This document shows positions 7,145 to 15,211 of a DNA stretch of 39,159 nucleotides, piece after piece. Positions within the stretch are counted from its first letter, which is position 1; each line of letters begins with the position of its first letter. The stretch comes from Collimonas silvisoli. Its GTDB lineage: Bacteria > Pseudomonadota > Gammaproteobacteria > Burkholderiales > Burkholderiaceae_D. The stretch covers positions 1 to 39,159 of the forward strand of contig NZ_JAGQEG010000053.1 in assembly GCF_018305005.1 (NCBI RefSeq), written 5' to 3'. The translations under genes and the position numbers were made by a program. The notes beneath the pieces were generated by a model, which saw only the letters and a list, made by a program, of their open reading frames with translations, did no database searches and was not told the origin of the DNA.

Positions 7145-9841
7145 ATGTCAGCCCAGCTCGACCAGGTTTTGGCCCAGGCCGCCAACGATCCAGATGTCAT
7201 TGAAACCCAAGAGTGGCTTGATGCGCTCGAAGCTGTTATTGAAACTGAAGGCCCTGAACGCGCCCATTACTTGATGGAAAGAATGGTTGATCTGGCTCGC
7301 CGCCGAGGCGCCCAGATCCCGTTTTCCAGCAACACTGCATACGTCAACACGATTCCTGCCCATATGGGCGAGCCTTGCCCAGGCAACCTGGAAATCGAAG
7401 AGCGTCTGCGCTCGTGGATGCGCTGGAATGCGATGGCGATGGTGGTCAAGGCCAATCGCCTCGACGGCGACCTCGGCGGCCACCTGTCCAGTTTTGCCTC
7501 GCTGGCCAATATGCTAGGAATAGGCTTCAACCATTTCTGGCACGCGCCATCCGAAAACCACGGCGGCGACTTGCTGTATATCCAAGGCCATTCATCGCCT
7601 GGCGTGTACGCTCGTGCTTTCCTCGAAGGCCGTCTGACCGAAGATCAGCTGCTGCATTTCCGCCGCGAAGTCGACGGTAACGGTTTGTCGTCCTATCCGC
7701 ATCCGAAGCTGATGCCGGATTTCTGGCAGTTCCCGACCGTATCGATGGGTCTGGGGCCGCTGATGGCTATTTACCAAGCCCGTTTCCTCAAATACCTGCA
7801 TGCGCGCAGCATCGCCGATACCGCCAACCGCAAGGTCTGGGCCTTCTGCGGCGACGGCGAGATGGATGAGCCGGAATCGATGGGCGCCATCGGCATGGCC
7901 GGCCGCGAACGTCTGGATAACTTGGTGATCGTGGTCAACTGCAACCTGCAGCGCCTGGACGGACCGGTGCGCGGCAACGGCAAGATCATCCAGGAACTGG
8001 AAAGCGATTTCCGCGGCGCCGGCTGGAACGTGGTCAAGGTCATCTGGGGCGCAGGCTGGGACGATCTGCTGGCGCGCGACAAGGAAGGCATCCTGCAGCG
8101 CGTGATGATGGAAACCGTCGACGGCGAATACCAGAACTACAAAGCCAAGGATGGCGCCTTCGTACGCAAGCATTTCTTCGGCAAGCACCCGAAATTGCTG
8201 GAACTGGTCAGCAAGATGTCGGACGACGACATCTGGCATCTGACCCGCGGCGGCCACGATCCGCACAAGATTTACGCTGCTTTCAAAGTGGCGCAGGAAC
8301 ACAAGGGCCAGCCTACGGTATTGCTGGTCAAGAGTATCAAGGGCTACGGCTTCGGCAAATCGGGCGAAGCACGCAACACCGCGCACAATACCAAGAAGCT
8401 GGACGACGAGGCGATCAAGGCCATGCGCGACCGCTTCCAGTTGCCTATCCCTGACGACAAGCTGCCTGAAGTGCCGTTCTTCAAGCCATCCGACGATACC
8501 CCGGAAATGCAATACCTGCATGAGCGCCGTAAAGCGTTGGGCGGTTATCTGCCGCAACGCCGTCAAAAAGCCGATGAAGTCTTGGTAGTGCCGGAATTGT
8601 CGGCATTCAAGGGGGCTTTGGAGCCAACTGCTGAAGGCCGTGAAATTTCCACTACCCAGGCTTACGTGCGCATCCTGAACACCCTGTTGCGCGATCCTAG
8701 CCTGGGTCAGCGCGTGGTGCCTATCATGGTCGACGAATCGCGTACTTTCGGCATGGAAGGCTTGTTCCGCCAGATCGGTATTTTCAGCCAGGTCGGCCAA
8801 TTGTACGAGCCGGTCGATAAAGATCAGGTGATGTACTACCGTGAAGACAAGGCTGGCCAGATCCTGCAAGAGGGGATCAATGAAGCCGGCGGCATGAGCT
8901 CATGGATTGCTGCGGCAACCTCGTACTCGACCAATAACCGGGTCATGATCCCGTTCTACACCTACTACTCGATGTTCGGCCTGCAACGTATCGGCGACCT
9001 GGCTTGGGCAGCGGGCGACATGCGCGCACGCGGCTTCCTGCTGGGCGGCACTGCCGGCCGCACCACGCTGAACGGCGAAGGCTTGCAGCATGAAGACGGC
9101 CACAGCCACGTGCTGGCGTCGACCATTCCAAACTGCGTGCCTTACGATCCGACTTTCTCGCACGAAGTGGCAGTCATCATGCATGACGGCCTGCGGCGCA
9201 TGGTCACCAATCAGGAAGACGTGTTCTATTACCTGACCCTGATGAATGAGAACTATAGCCATCCGGGTCTCAAGGAAGGCCAGGAAGAGGGCATCATCAA
9301 GGGCCTCTATCTGCTGCAGGAAGGTGGCAAGAAGAGCAAGTTGCATGTGCAGCTGATGGGTTCGGGCACGATTCTGCGCGAAGTCATCGAAGGCGCTGCC
9401 TTGCTGGCCAGCGACTGGGGCGTCGACGCCGATGTCTGGTCGGCGCCGTCGTTCACCTTGCTGGCTCGCGACGGCCAGGATGTGGAACGCTGGAACATGT
9501 TGCATCCGACCGAAACACCGCGTCTGGCGCACATCACCCAATGCCTGAAAGACACCGCTGGTCCAATCATCGTTTCCACCGATTACATGCGTACTTTCGC
9601 TGAGCAGGCGCGTGCTTTCGTTCCGGCAGGCCGTACTTATAAGGTGTTGGGCACAGACGGCTTCGGCCGCTCGGATACGCGCGCCAAACTGCGTGAATTC
9701 TTCGAGGTCAATCGCTACTATGTGGCAGTGGCGGCATTGAAGGCATTGGCAGACGACGGCAAGATCAAAGCCTCGGTTGTCGCCGATGCAATTACCAAGT
9801 ATGGTATCAATCCGGAGAAGCCGAATCCGGTCACGCAATAA
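7145..9841 (+). CDS. aceE: pyruvate dehydrogenase E1 component, homodimeric type
   Basis: Thiamine-diphosphate-dependent decarboxylase that starts conversion of pyruvate to acetyl-CoA in the pyruvate dehydrogenase complex. At 898 residues it is the usual length for the single-chain AceE. The ThDP/Mg motif GDGEMDEPESMGAI ending in NCNLQRLDGPVRGN is present. Other family segments include NTIPAHMGEPCPGNLEIEE, GHSSPGVYARAFLEGRL and HVLASTIPNCVPYDPTF. The start at ATG 7145 is set by AGGAGA six to eleven bases upstream; an in-frame ATG at 7082 would give an atypical extension. First gene of the operon aceE-aceF-HslV-like-lpdA. Confidence 0.97.
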   Translation: MSAQLDQVLAQAANDPDVIETQEWLDALEAVIETEGPERAHYLMERMVDLARRRGAQIPFSSNTAYVNTIPAHMGEPCPGNLEIEERLRSWMRWNAMAMVVKANRLDGDLGGHLSSFASLANMLGIGFNHFWHAPSENHGGDLLYIQGHSSPGVYARAFLEGRLTEDQLLHFRREVDGNGLSSYPHPKLMPDFWQFPTVSMGLGPLMAIYQARFLKYLHARSIADTANRKVWAFCGDGEMDEPESMGAIGMAGRERLDNLVIVVNCNLQRLDGPVRGNGKIIQELESDFRGAGWNVVKVIWGAGWDDLLARDKEGILQRVMMETVDGEYQNYKAKDGAFVRKHFFGKHPKLLELVSKMSDDDIWHLTRGGHDPHKIYAAFKVAQEHKGQPTVLLVKSIKGYGFGKSGEARNTAHNTKKLDDEAIKAMRDRFQLPIPDDKLPEVPFFKPSDDTPEMQYLHERRKALGGYLPQRRQKADEVLVVPELSAFKGALEPTAEGREISTTQAYVRILNTLLRDPSLGQRVVPIMVDESRTFGMEGLFRQIGIFSQVGQLYEPVDKDQVMYYREDKAGQILQEGINEAGGMSSWIAAATSYSTNNRVMIPFYTYYSMFGLQRIGDLAWAAGDMRARGFLLGGTAGRTTLNGEGLQHEDGHSHVLASTIPNCVPYDPTFSHEVAVIMHDGLRRMVTNQEDVFYYLTLMNENYSHPGLKEGQEEGIIKGLYLLQEGGKKSKLHVQLMGSGTILREVIEGAALLASDWGVDADVWSAPSFTLLARDGQDVERWNMLHPTETPRLAHITQCLKDTAGPIIVSTDYMRTFAEQARAFVPAGRTYKVLGTDGFGRSDTRAKLREFFEVNRYYVAVAALKALADDGKIKASVVADAITKYGINPEKPNPVTQ

Positions 9842-9920
9842 GGTACTGGTCTTAATCACTGGACAGCAAGCGTCACATTAGTAAGAACACCCAGCCAGTA
9901 TTAAAATTTCCACGGCTATG

Positions 9921-9965
9921 AATCGCGGGCCTGAATTTTCTGAAAAGAAACTCAGGCCCGCGATT
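9921..9965 (+). promoter_or_regulatory. strong intergenic hairpin between aceE and aceF
   Basis: A perfect 14-bp stem (AATCGCGGGCCTGA at 9921-9934 with its complement at 9952-9965) encloses a 17-base A/T-rich loop. No T-run follows, so it is more likely an mRNA processing or stability element than a full terminator; partial attenuation is possible. Confidence 0.6.
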
Positions 9966-9995
9966 TGCAGCGGGCAGAATGAATGGAGCTAAGCG

Positions 9996-11327
9996 ATGAG
10001 TATGGTGGAAGTCAAAGTCCCGGATATCGGCGACGTCAGTGAAGTTGAAGTCATTGAATTGATGGTGAAAATCGGTGACACGGTAAAAATTGATCAGTCG
10101 CTGATCACAGTCGAATCCGACAAGGCCAGCATGGAAATCCCGTCCAGTCATGCGGGCGTGATCAAGGAATTGAAGGTCAAGCTGGGCGACAAGGTCAAGG
10201 AAGGCACTTTAGTGCTGGTGTTGGAAGCCGATGCGGCAGCTGCCGCACCAGCCAGCGCCCCGGCTGCCGCACCTGCGGCGGCGGTGGCGGCAGCAGTTAC
10301 AGCCCCGGCCCCGGCTCCAGCAGCGGTAGAAAACAAACCGGCCCCGGCAGCGGCGCCAGCTCCAGCGGCGCCAGTCCACGCGAGCGGCAGCATTCCGCAC
10401 GCATCGCCATCGGTGCGCAAATTCGCACGTGAACTGGGCGTTGACCTTAGCAAAGTCGCCGGCACCGGCATCAAGGCTCGCATCACCCACGAAGATGTAC
10501 AGAATTACGTCAAGGGCGTGATCTCAGGTGCGGTCAACGGTAGCGCTGCTGCTTCGAGCAGCAAGGGCGGCAGCGGCGTCGGACTGGATCTGTTGCCATG
10601 GCCGTCGCTGGACTTCAGCAAGCAAGGCCCAACCGAGTTGCTGCCGCTGTCGCGCATCAAGAAGCTCAGCGGTCCGAACCTGCATCGCAACTGGGTCATG
10701 ATCCCGCACGTCACGCAATTCGACGAAGCCGATATCACCGAGCTGGAAGAATTCCGCAAGCAAGCCAATGACAGTTTTGCCAAGGCCAAGTCGCCGGTCA
10801 AGCTGACCATGCTGGCGTTCGTGATCAAGGCCAGCGTCGCGGCGCTGAAGAAATTCCCGGCGTTCAATGCCTCGCTGGATGGCAAGGGTGAAAACCTGAT
10901 CCTCAAGCAATACTACAACATCGGTTTTGCCGCCGATACGCCGAATGGCCTGGTAGTGCCTGTGATCAAGGATGCCGATAAAAAGGGCATCAGTCAGATC
11001 GCTCAGGAAATGGGGGATTTGTCCGCCCAGGCGCGCGACGGCAAGCTGAAGCCGGCCGATATGCAAGGCGCGACGTTCACGATTTCCTCCTTGGGCGGCA
11101 TCGGCGGAACCGCCTTTACGCCGATCATCAATGCTCCTGAAGTCGCGATTCTGGGCTTGTCGAAAGCATCGATGAAACCGGTCTGGGACGGCAAGCAATT
11201 CGTGCCGCGTCTGATGATGCCGACCTCCTTGTCCTACGATCACCGCGTCGTCGACGGCGCCATGGGCGCGCGCTTCAGCGTCTATCTGGCCGATGTGCTG
11301 GCCGACATGCGCAAGACCTTGTTGTAA
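9996..11327 (+). CDS. aceF: pyruvate dehydrogenase E2, dihydrolipoamide acetyltransferase
   Basis: Core of the pyruvate dehydrogenase complex; transfers acetyl from lipoate to CoA. Domains in order: a single lipoyl domain (residues 2-78, lipoyl-Lys43 in ESDKASME), an Ala/Pro linker (78-132), a peripheral subunit-binding domain (about 135-172, HASPSVRKFARELGVDLSKV), a second linker, and the catalytic domain (about 210-443) with the active-site motif SYDHRVVDGAMGARF. At 443 residues it is shorter than enteric AceF because it has one lipoyl domain instead of three. GGAG seven bases before the ATG is the ribosome site. Its 5' end is closely similar to that of lpdA downstream. Confidence 0.96.
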   Translation: MSMVEVKVPDIGDVSEVEVIELMVKIGDTVKIDQSLITVESDKASMEIPSSHAGVIKELKVKLGDKVKEGTLVLVLEADAAAAAPASAPAAAPAAAVAAAVTAPAPAPAAVENKPAPAAAPAPAAPVHASGSIPHASPSVRKFARELGVDLSKVAGTGIKARITHEDVQNYVKGVISGAVNGSAAASSSKGGSGVGLDLLPWPSLDFSKQGPTELLPLSRIKKLSGPNLHRNWVMIPHVTQFDEADITELEEFRKQANDSFAKAKSPVKLTMLAFVIKASVAALKKFPAFNASLDGKGENLILKQYYNIGFAADTPNGLVVPVIKDADKKGISQIAQEMGDLSAQARDGKLKPADMQGATFTISSLGGIGGTAFTPIINAPEVAILGLSKASMKPVWDGKQFVPRLMMPTSLSYDHRVVDGAMGARFSVYLADVLADMRKTLL

Positions 11328-11333
11328 TGCCAG

Positions 11334-11373
11334 GCGGCGCCGAGTGAAAGCAGATTCTTTCGCTCGGCGCCGC
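11334..11373 (+). promoter_or_regulatory. strong intergenic hairpin between aceF and the HslV-like gene
   Basis: A 17-bp stem with a single G-T wobble (GCGGCGCCGAGTGAAAG at 11334-11350 against 11357-11373) and a six-base loop CAGATT. No T-run follows. It starts six bases after the aceF stop codon, suggesting transcript protection or processing that sets E2 levels apart from the genes downstream. Confidence 0.6.
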
Positions 11374-11407
11374 TTGCGGTCAATTGGCATACAGATGGAG
11401 AGCAATT

Positions 11408-11977
11408 ATGACTACCTGCGTTGTCGTCAAAAAAAATAGGCAGATCGCGATTGCATCGGATTCGCTGGTGACTTTCGGCGATACCCGTTTGTCGCATGCT
11501 TACGAGGTCAACAACAAGATCTTCCAGATCGGCGAATCGTATATCACGCTGGCCGGCACCGCCGCCCATTTTCCTGTGATGCGCAAGCTGCTGACGGCGA
11601 TGGGAGAAGAATGCAAGCTGAATCACCGCGATGAGGTGTTTGAAACCTTTTCCAAGGTGCATACCATCCTCAAGGATCAGTATTTCCTGAATACCAAAGA
11701 AGATGAAGACGATCCCTACGAGTCGTCGCAGATCACCGCCTTGGTCGCCAATCCTTACGGTATCTTCGGTGTGTATTCCTATCGCGAAGTTTTCAGTTTC
11801 GATCGTTTCTGGGGCATAGGCAGCGGCCGCAATTTTGCCTTGGGTGCGATGTACGCGGTATATGACCATGACGTCAGCGCCGAGCGCATCGCCGAGGTCG
11901 GGATTCTAGCCGGCGTTGAATTCGACAAAAGCTCTGCCACGCCGATGCGGATTCACAGTTTCGAAATGAAAGCGTAA
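11408..11977 (+). CDS. HslV-like Ntn-hydrolase (proteasome beta-fold) of unknown role
   Basis: A 189-residue protein resembling HslV, the peptidase of the HslUV protease. After removal of Met1 it begins [18 protein letters not shown], lining up with the HslV N-terminus. Numbered from that Thr, it keeps the nucleophile Thr1, Asp17 (ASD) and a Lys at about 36 (NNKIF), plus the AGTAA turn and the [16 protein letters not shown] segment that matches the HslV IGSGGPYA region, followed by [13 protein letters not shown] like SAREIAEKAL. It lacks a neighbouring HslU ATPase. The ATG at 11408 follows GGAGAG; an upstream in-frame ATG at 11384 is less likely. Its place between aceF and lpdA suggests a link to the complex, but substrate and role are unknown. 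Relatives of this kind are sometimes given uninformative names in databases. Confidence 0.75.
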   Translation: MTTCVVVKKNRQIAIASDSLVTFGDTRLSHAYEVNNKIFQIGESYITLAGTAAHFPVMRKLLTAMGEECKLNHRDEVFETFSKVHTILKDQYFLNTKEDEDDPYESSQITALVANPYGIFGVYSYREVFSFDRFWGIGSGRNFALGAMYAVYDHDVSAERIAEVGILAGVEFDKSSATPMRIHSFEMKA

Positions 11978-12051
11978 GCGGCGCGCAGCATACAACATCC
12001 ACATCACACATTTATTCCTCCCGACGGAGGAGCGAGCATGGAGCAAACGCT

Positions 12052-14151
12052 ATGAGTATGGTTGAAGTCAAGGTCCCGGATATCGGCGACGTCAAAGAAG
12101 TAGAAGTGATCGAACTGATGGTCAAGGTGGGCGATACCGTCAAGGTCGATCAGTCGCTGATCACCGTGGAATCGGACAAGGCCAGCATGGAAATTCCGTG
12201 CAGCCAGGCCGGCGTCATCAAGGAAATCAAGGTCAAGGTAGGCGACAAGGTAAGCGAAGGCTCGTTGATACTGGTGGTGGAAGCCGCCGCAGCTGCCGCC
12301 GCTCCCGTTGCAGCATCGACACCGGCTGCAGCGCCGGCCGCCGCGCCGGTAGCGGCACCTGCAGCAGCGCCCGCAGCAACCGGCGCTGTCAGCACCATCG
12401 AAATCAAAGTGCCGGATATCGGCGATGTCAAGGAAGTCGACGTCATCGAATTGATGGTCAAGGCGGGTGACAGCGTCAAAGTCGACCAATCGCTGATCAC
12501 CGTCGAGTCCGATAAGGCCAGCATGGAAATTCCTTCCAGCCACGCCGGTGTCATTAAAGAAGTCAAGGTCAAGGTCGGCGACAAGGTCAGTGAAGGTTCG
12601 CTGATCGTGTTGCTGGAAACTGCCGGTGCAGCATCGGCGCCGGGGGCAGCTCCTGCAGCAGTTGCGGCTCCTGCCGCTGCGCCCGCTGTCGCCGCTCCGG
12701 CCGCAGTCAGTTTCGCCGGCAAGGTCGATATCGAATGCGACACCATGGTGCTGGGTGCAGGCCCCGGCGGTTATACCGCAGCTTTCCGGGCTGCAGATCT
12801 GGGGCAAAGCGTGGTGATGATCGAGCGTTATCCCAGCCTCGGCGGGGTGTGCCTGAACGTCGGTTGCATTCCGTCCAAAGCATTGCTGCATGCGGCCAAG
12901 GTGATTACCGAAGCCGAGGAAATGGCGCACTTCGGCGTCAAGATGTCGGCGCCGGAAATCGATATCGACGCCTTGCGCGGCTGGAAAGAAAGCGTCATCA
13001 AGAAACTCACCGGCGGTTTGTCCGGCCTGGCCAAGGCGCGCAAAGTGCAAGTGCTGACCGGCAAGGGCGAATTCAGCTCGGCCAATACCATCACGGTAGC
13101 AACCGCGGATGGCCCGAAAGTGGTCGGTTTCAAGAATGCGATTATCGCAGCCGGTTCCTCGGTCGCCAGAATCCCCGGTTTCCCTTACGACGATCCGCGC
13201 TTGATCGATTCCACCGGCGCGCTGGAACTGCGCCAGATCCCAAAGAAACTGCTGGTCATCGGCGGCGGCATTATCGGCCTGGAAATGGCTTGTGTGTATG
13301 ATGCGCTCGGCTCCAAAGTAACCGTGGTCGAATTTGCCGACGGCCTGATTCCGGCAGCCGACCGCGATGTCGTCAAGCCGCTGCAAAAACGCATCGAAAA
13401 ACGCTACGAAGCGATTTACCTGAAAACCAAGGTCACCAAGCTGGAAGCTTTGAAAGAAGGCTTGCGCGCCACGTTTGAAGGCGCCGACAGCAACTCTCCG
13501 GCAGCACCGGAACCGCAACTGTACGACATGGTGCTGATGGCCGTAGGCCGCCGCCCTAACGGCAAGGACATCGCAGCGGAAAAAGCCGGCGTGATCGTCA
13601 ACGAACGCGGCTTCATTCCGGCCGACAAACAGCAGCGCACCAACGTCTCGCACATCTTTGCCATCGGCGACATCGTCAGCGATCCTATGCTGGCGCACAA
13701 AGCCACCAACGAAGCCAAGGTTGCCGCCGAAGTGATCGCTGGTCACAAGGTCGAATTCGATGCGATGACCATCCCTTCGGTGGCGTACACCGATCCGGAA
13801 ATCGCCTGGATGGGCCTGACCGAAACTGAAGCCAAGGCCAAGGGCATTCCTTTCGAAAAGGCTAATTTCCCGTGGGCGGCAAGCGGCCGCGCATTGGCGA
13901 TGGGCCGCGACGACGGCATGACCAAGCTGTTGTGGGATCCAAGCAGCAAGCGCATCATCGGCGCCGGCATCGTTGGCGTGAATGCCGGCGAACTGTTGGC
14001 GGAAACCGTGCTGGCGATGGAAATGGGCGCGGATCTGGAAGATCTGGCGCTGACCATCCATGCGCATCCAACGCTGTCGGAGACGCCGATGTTTGCGGCT
14101 GAAATGGGCCTGGGCACGATTACCGATCTGTTCATCCCGAAGAAGAAATAG
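12052..14151 (+). CDS. lpdA: dihydrolipoamide dehydrogenase (E3) with two N-terminal lipoyl domains
   Basis: FAD enzyme that reoxidises dihydrolipoamide with NAD+ for the pyruvate dehydrogenase complex. It is 699 residues, far longer than a plain E3 (about 470). Domains: lipoyl domain 1 (2-78, Lys43), Ala/Pro linker, lipoyl domain 2 (about 115-190, Lys155), a second linker, then the E3 body from about 228 with the FAD motif [11 protein letters not shown], the redox pair C267/C272 in [10 protein letters not shown], the NAD motif [11 protein letters not shown], the second FAD motif AIGDIV, and the C-terminal HAHPTLSE with catalytic His/Glu. Its own GGAG lies eight bases before ATG 12052; a stronger GGAGG sits in a small hairpin (12016-12031). 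Lipoyl-E3 fusions are known in betaproteobacteria; two copies are notable. Confidence 0.96.
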   Translation: MSMVEVKVPDIGDVKEVEVIELMVKVGDTVKVDQSLITVESDKASMEIPCSQAGVIKEIKVKVGDKVSEGSLILVVEAAAAAAAPVAASTPAAAPAAAPVAAPAAAPAATGAVSTIEIKVPDIGDVKEVDVIELMVKAGDSVKVDQSLITVESDKASMEIPSSHAGVIKEVKVKVGDKVSEGSLIVLLETAGAASAPGAAPAAVAAPAAAPAVAAPAAVSFAGKVDIECDTMVLGAGPGGYTAAFRAADLGQSVVMIERYPSLGGVCLNVGCIPSKALLHAAKVITEAEEMAHFGVKMSAPEIDIDALRGWKESVIKKLTGGLSGLAKARKVQVLTGKGEFSSANTITVATADGPKVVGFKNAIIAAGSSVARIPGFPYDDPRLIDSTGALELRQIPKKLLVIGGGIIGLEMACVYDALGSKVTVVEFADGLIPAADRDVVKPLQKRIEKRYEAIYLKTKVTKLEALKEGLRATFEGADSNSPAAPEPQLYDMVLMAVGRRPNGKDIAAEKAGVIVNERGFIPADKQQRTNVSHIFAIGDIVSDPMLAHKATNEAKVAAEVIAGHKVEFDAMTIPSVAYTDPEIAWMGLTETEAKAKGIPFEKANFPWAASGRALAMGRDDGMTKLLWDPSSKRIIGAGIVGVNAGELLAETVLAMEMGADLEDLALTIHAHPTLSETPMFAAEMGLGTITDLFIPKKK

Positions 14152-14188
14152 GGATGTAGCGTGGGCACGTAGCGCCCACGCGGCACAC

Positions 14189-14229
14189 AAAAAACGCCGT
14201 TCCGGAATCAAGCGGAACGGCGTTTTTAT
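14189..14229 (+). terminator. Rho-independent terminator of the PDH operon
   Basis: AAAAACGCCGTTCCG / CGGAACGGCGTTTTT stem with loop GAATCAAG, flanked by A-run and T-run. A smaller inverted repeat (GCGTGGGC / GCCCACGC, 14159-14181) lies between it and the lpdA stop. Confidence 0.9.
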
Positions 14230-14314
14230 TTAGAACTCATTTCATCAATATCCGCGAGTGCGAACGCGGCTATTGGGGAGGTAGTGCAAGGCGCGTCGGG
14301 CAGCCAAGGGTGTT

Positions 14315-14398
14315 CCTTGCAGGACGCGTTTCCGCTTGCAAGCGGAAACCGTTTCGCAGGCGGACAGCATGCTGTCCGAATTCCCTGCTACACCCCTT
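14315..14398. repeat. direct-repeat copy A inside the palindromic element
   Basis: Contains the 22-base perfect palindrome at 14328-14349 (arms GTTTCCGCTTG / CAAGCGGAAAC) and the 18-base palindrome CGGACAGCATGCTGTCCG at 14361-14378. Copy B differs by paired changes in the same stems. Confidence 0.88.
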
Positions 14399-14517
14399 GG
14401 CAAGCGGCGCAACGCAGCAATACGCCCCAATAGCCGCGTTCCCGAACGGTTCTTGCCAGAAGAGTCGCTGGCTGCGTTGCGCTCCTTGCCAATAGCTCGC
14501 TATTGGACGCGTCGCAC

Positions 14518-14600
14518 CCTTGCAGGGCGCGTCTGCGCTGGTAGGCGCAGACCGTTACGCAGGCGCACAGCATGCTGTGCGAATTCCCTGCTCCACCCTT
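14518..14600. repeat. direct-repeat copy B inside the palindromic element
   Basis: Contains hairpin GTCTGCGC / GCGCAGAC at 14531-14552 and the 18-base palindrome CGCACAGCATGCTGTGCG at 14564-14581. Relative to copy A, stem positions change on both sides at once, so pairing is kept. Confidence 0.88.
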
Positions 14601-14684
14601 GCCAGCACCTCTTCTGGCAAGAGCGCATCTCACGGATATTGATGAAATGAGTTCTAAGCTCAGTCAGCAGCAATCAATCGAAAA

Positions 14685-15167
14685 TTAGTCGAAATACCGG
14701 CGCACCGCCTCAAAGCGCGTTGCGTAATAACGGTTGTCGAGCCGGTCTATGCGCACTCTGCCGTTGGTCGACGGCGCATTGATGAAGCGGCCGTCGCCAA
14801 TGTAAATGCCGACATGGGAAAAAGCCCGGTGCATGGTATTGAAAAAAACCAGATCGCCGGGCCGCAACTCAGCCTTGGAGATGGCCCGGCCCTGGCGTGC
14901 GATGTCTGCCGCGCTGCCGCTGACTTTGAGGCCCGCAGCCTGCCTGTACACATAACTGACCATGCCGCTGCAATCGAGCCCGGCTTCCGGATTTTTGCCG
15001 CCGAAGCGGTAGTTGGTATCGATCAGGCCCAGCGAATAAATGACGATGTCGTTGCCCTTATCGCTGACCGGCGTGTCGTCGGCAGAGCCGGGGCGGACCG
15101 AACCAACTCCGCCGCAAGCTGCCAGCAACAATGCCAGGCAACAGATAAAGAGATTTTTTAACGTCAT
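14685..15167 (-). CDS. NlpC/P60-family peptidoglycan hydrolase lipoprotein
   Basis: Probable outer-membrane-anchored endopeptidase acting on peptidoglycan stem peptides in the periplasm. The 160-residue protein starts MTLKNLFICCLALLLAACGG, a lipoprotein signal with lipobox LAAC. The NlpC/P60 domain follows: catalytic Cys in GLDCSGMVSYVYR, catalytic His in FSHVGIYIGDGRFINAPS, and the usual RPGDLVFF loop. It is a single-domain form like Spr/MepS. It lies 44 bases downstream of the aminotransferase on the same strand and is convergent with the PDH operon across the palindromic element. Confidence 0.9.
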   Translation of the reverse strand: MTLKNLFICCLALLLAACGGVGSVRPGSADDTPVSDKGNDIVIYSLGLIDTNYRFGGKNPEAGLDCSGMVSYVYRQAAGLKVSGSAADIARQGRAISKAELRPGDLVFFNTMHRAFSHVGIYIGDGRFINAPSTNGRVRIDRLDNRYYATRFEAVRRYFD

Positions 15168-15211
15168 CAGCTAAGCTGGTCCAAGTGAGTTTTACCGGCT
15201 TCTACCGGCTT

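Larger units (their letters stand above)
14230..14657. repeat. 428-bp palindromic repeat element with 25-bp terminal inverted repeats and two structured arms
   Basis: Not coding. A perfect 25-bp terminal inverted repeat (14230-14254 and 14633-14657, inner ends AATATCCG / CGGATATT) encloses two arms. Arm 1 is closed by a perfect 17-bp pair (14262-14278 with 14425-14441, GAACGCGGCTATTGGGG). Arm 2 is closed by a perfect 14-bp pair (14451-14464 with 14609-14622, TCTTGCCAGAAGAG). Inside each arm is one copy of an ~84-bp direct repeat (14315-14398 and 14518-14600), each with two hairpins. A further 12-bp inverted pair links the arms (GCGCAACGCAGC near 14407-14418 with GCTGCGTTGCGC near 14471-14482), and a perfect hairpin CCAATAGC-TC-GCTATTGG lies at 14489-14506. 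The whole could fold as a cloverleaf. It sits between convergent genes, directly after the lpdA terminator. Confidence 0.9.

Noticed and set aside
12038-12055. Five-codon minicistron (MEQTL) with a strong GGAGG, overlapping the lpdA start by ATGA
   Set aside because: lpdA has its own GGAG at good spacing, and the ATGGAGC of the mini-ORF is shared with the non-coding flank of aceF, so it is more likely a ribosome-site remnant than a regulatory cistron. It remains possible that the upstream GGAGG, which can hide in a hairpin, has some effect.
12004-14211. Open frame of 735 codons opposite lpdA
   Set aside because: The opposite strand encodes a complete lipoyl-E3; the antisense frame is a His/Arg/Gly/Asp-rich by-product of Ala/Pro/Val-rich codons.
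14230-14657. CRISPR array or insertion sequence at the repeat element
   Set aside because: Only two long repeat copies with no regular spacers, and no transposase frame inside; the nested palindromes fit a structured or non-autonomous element instead.
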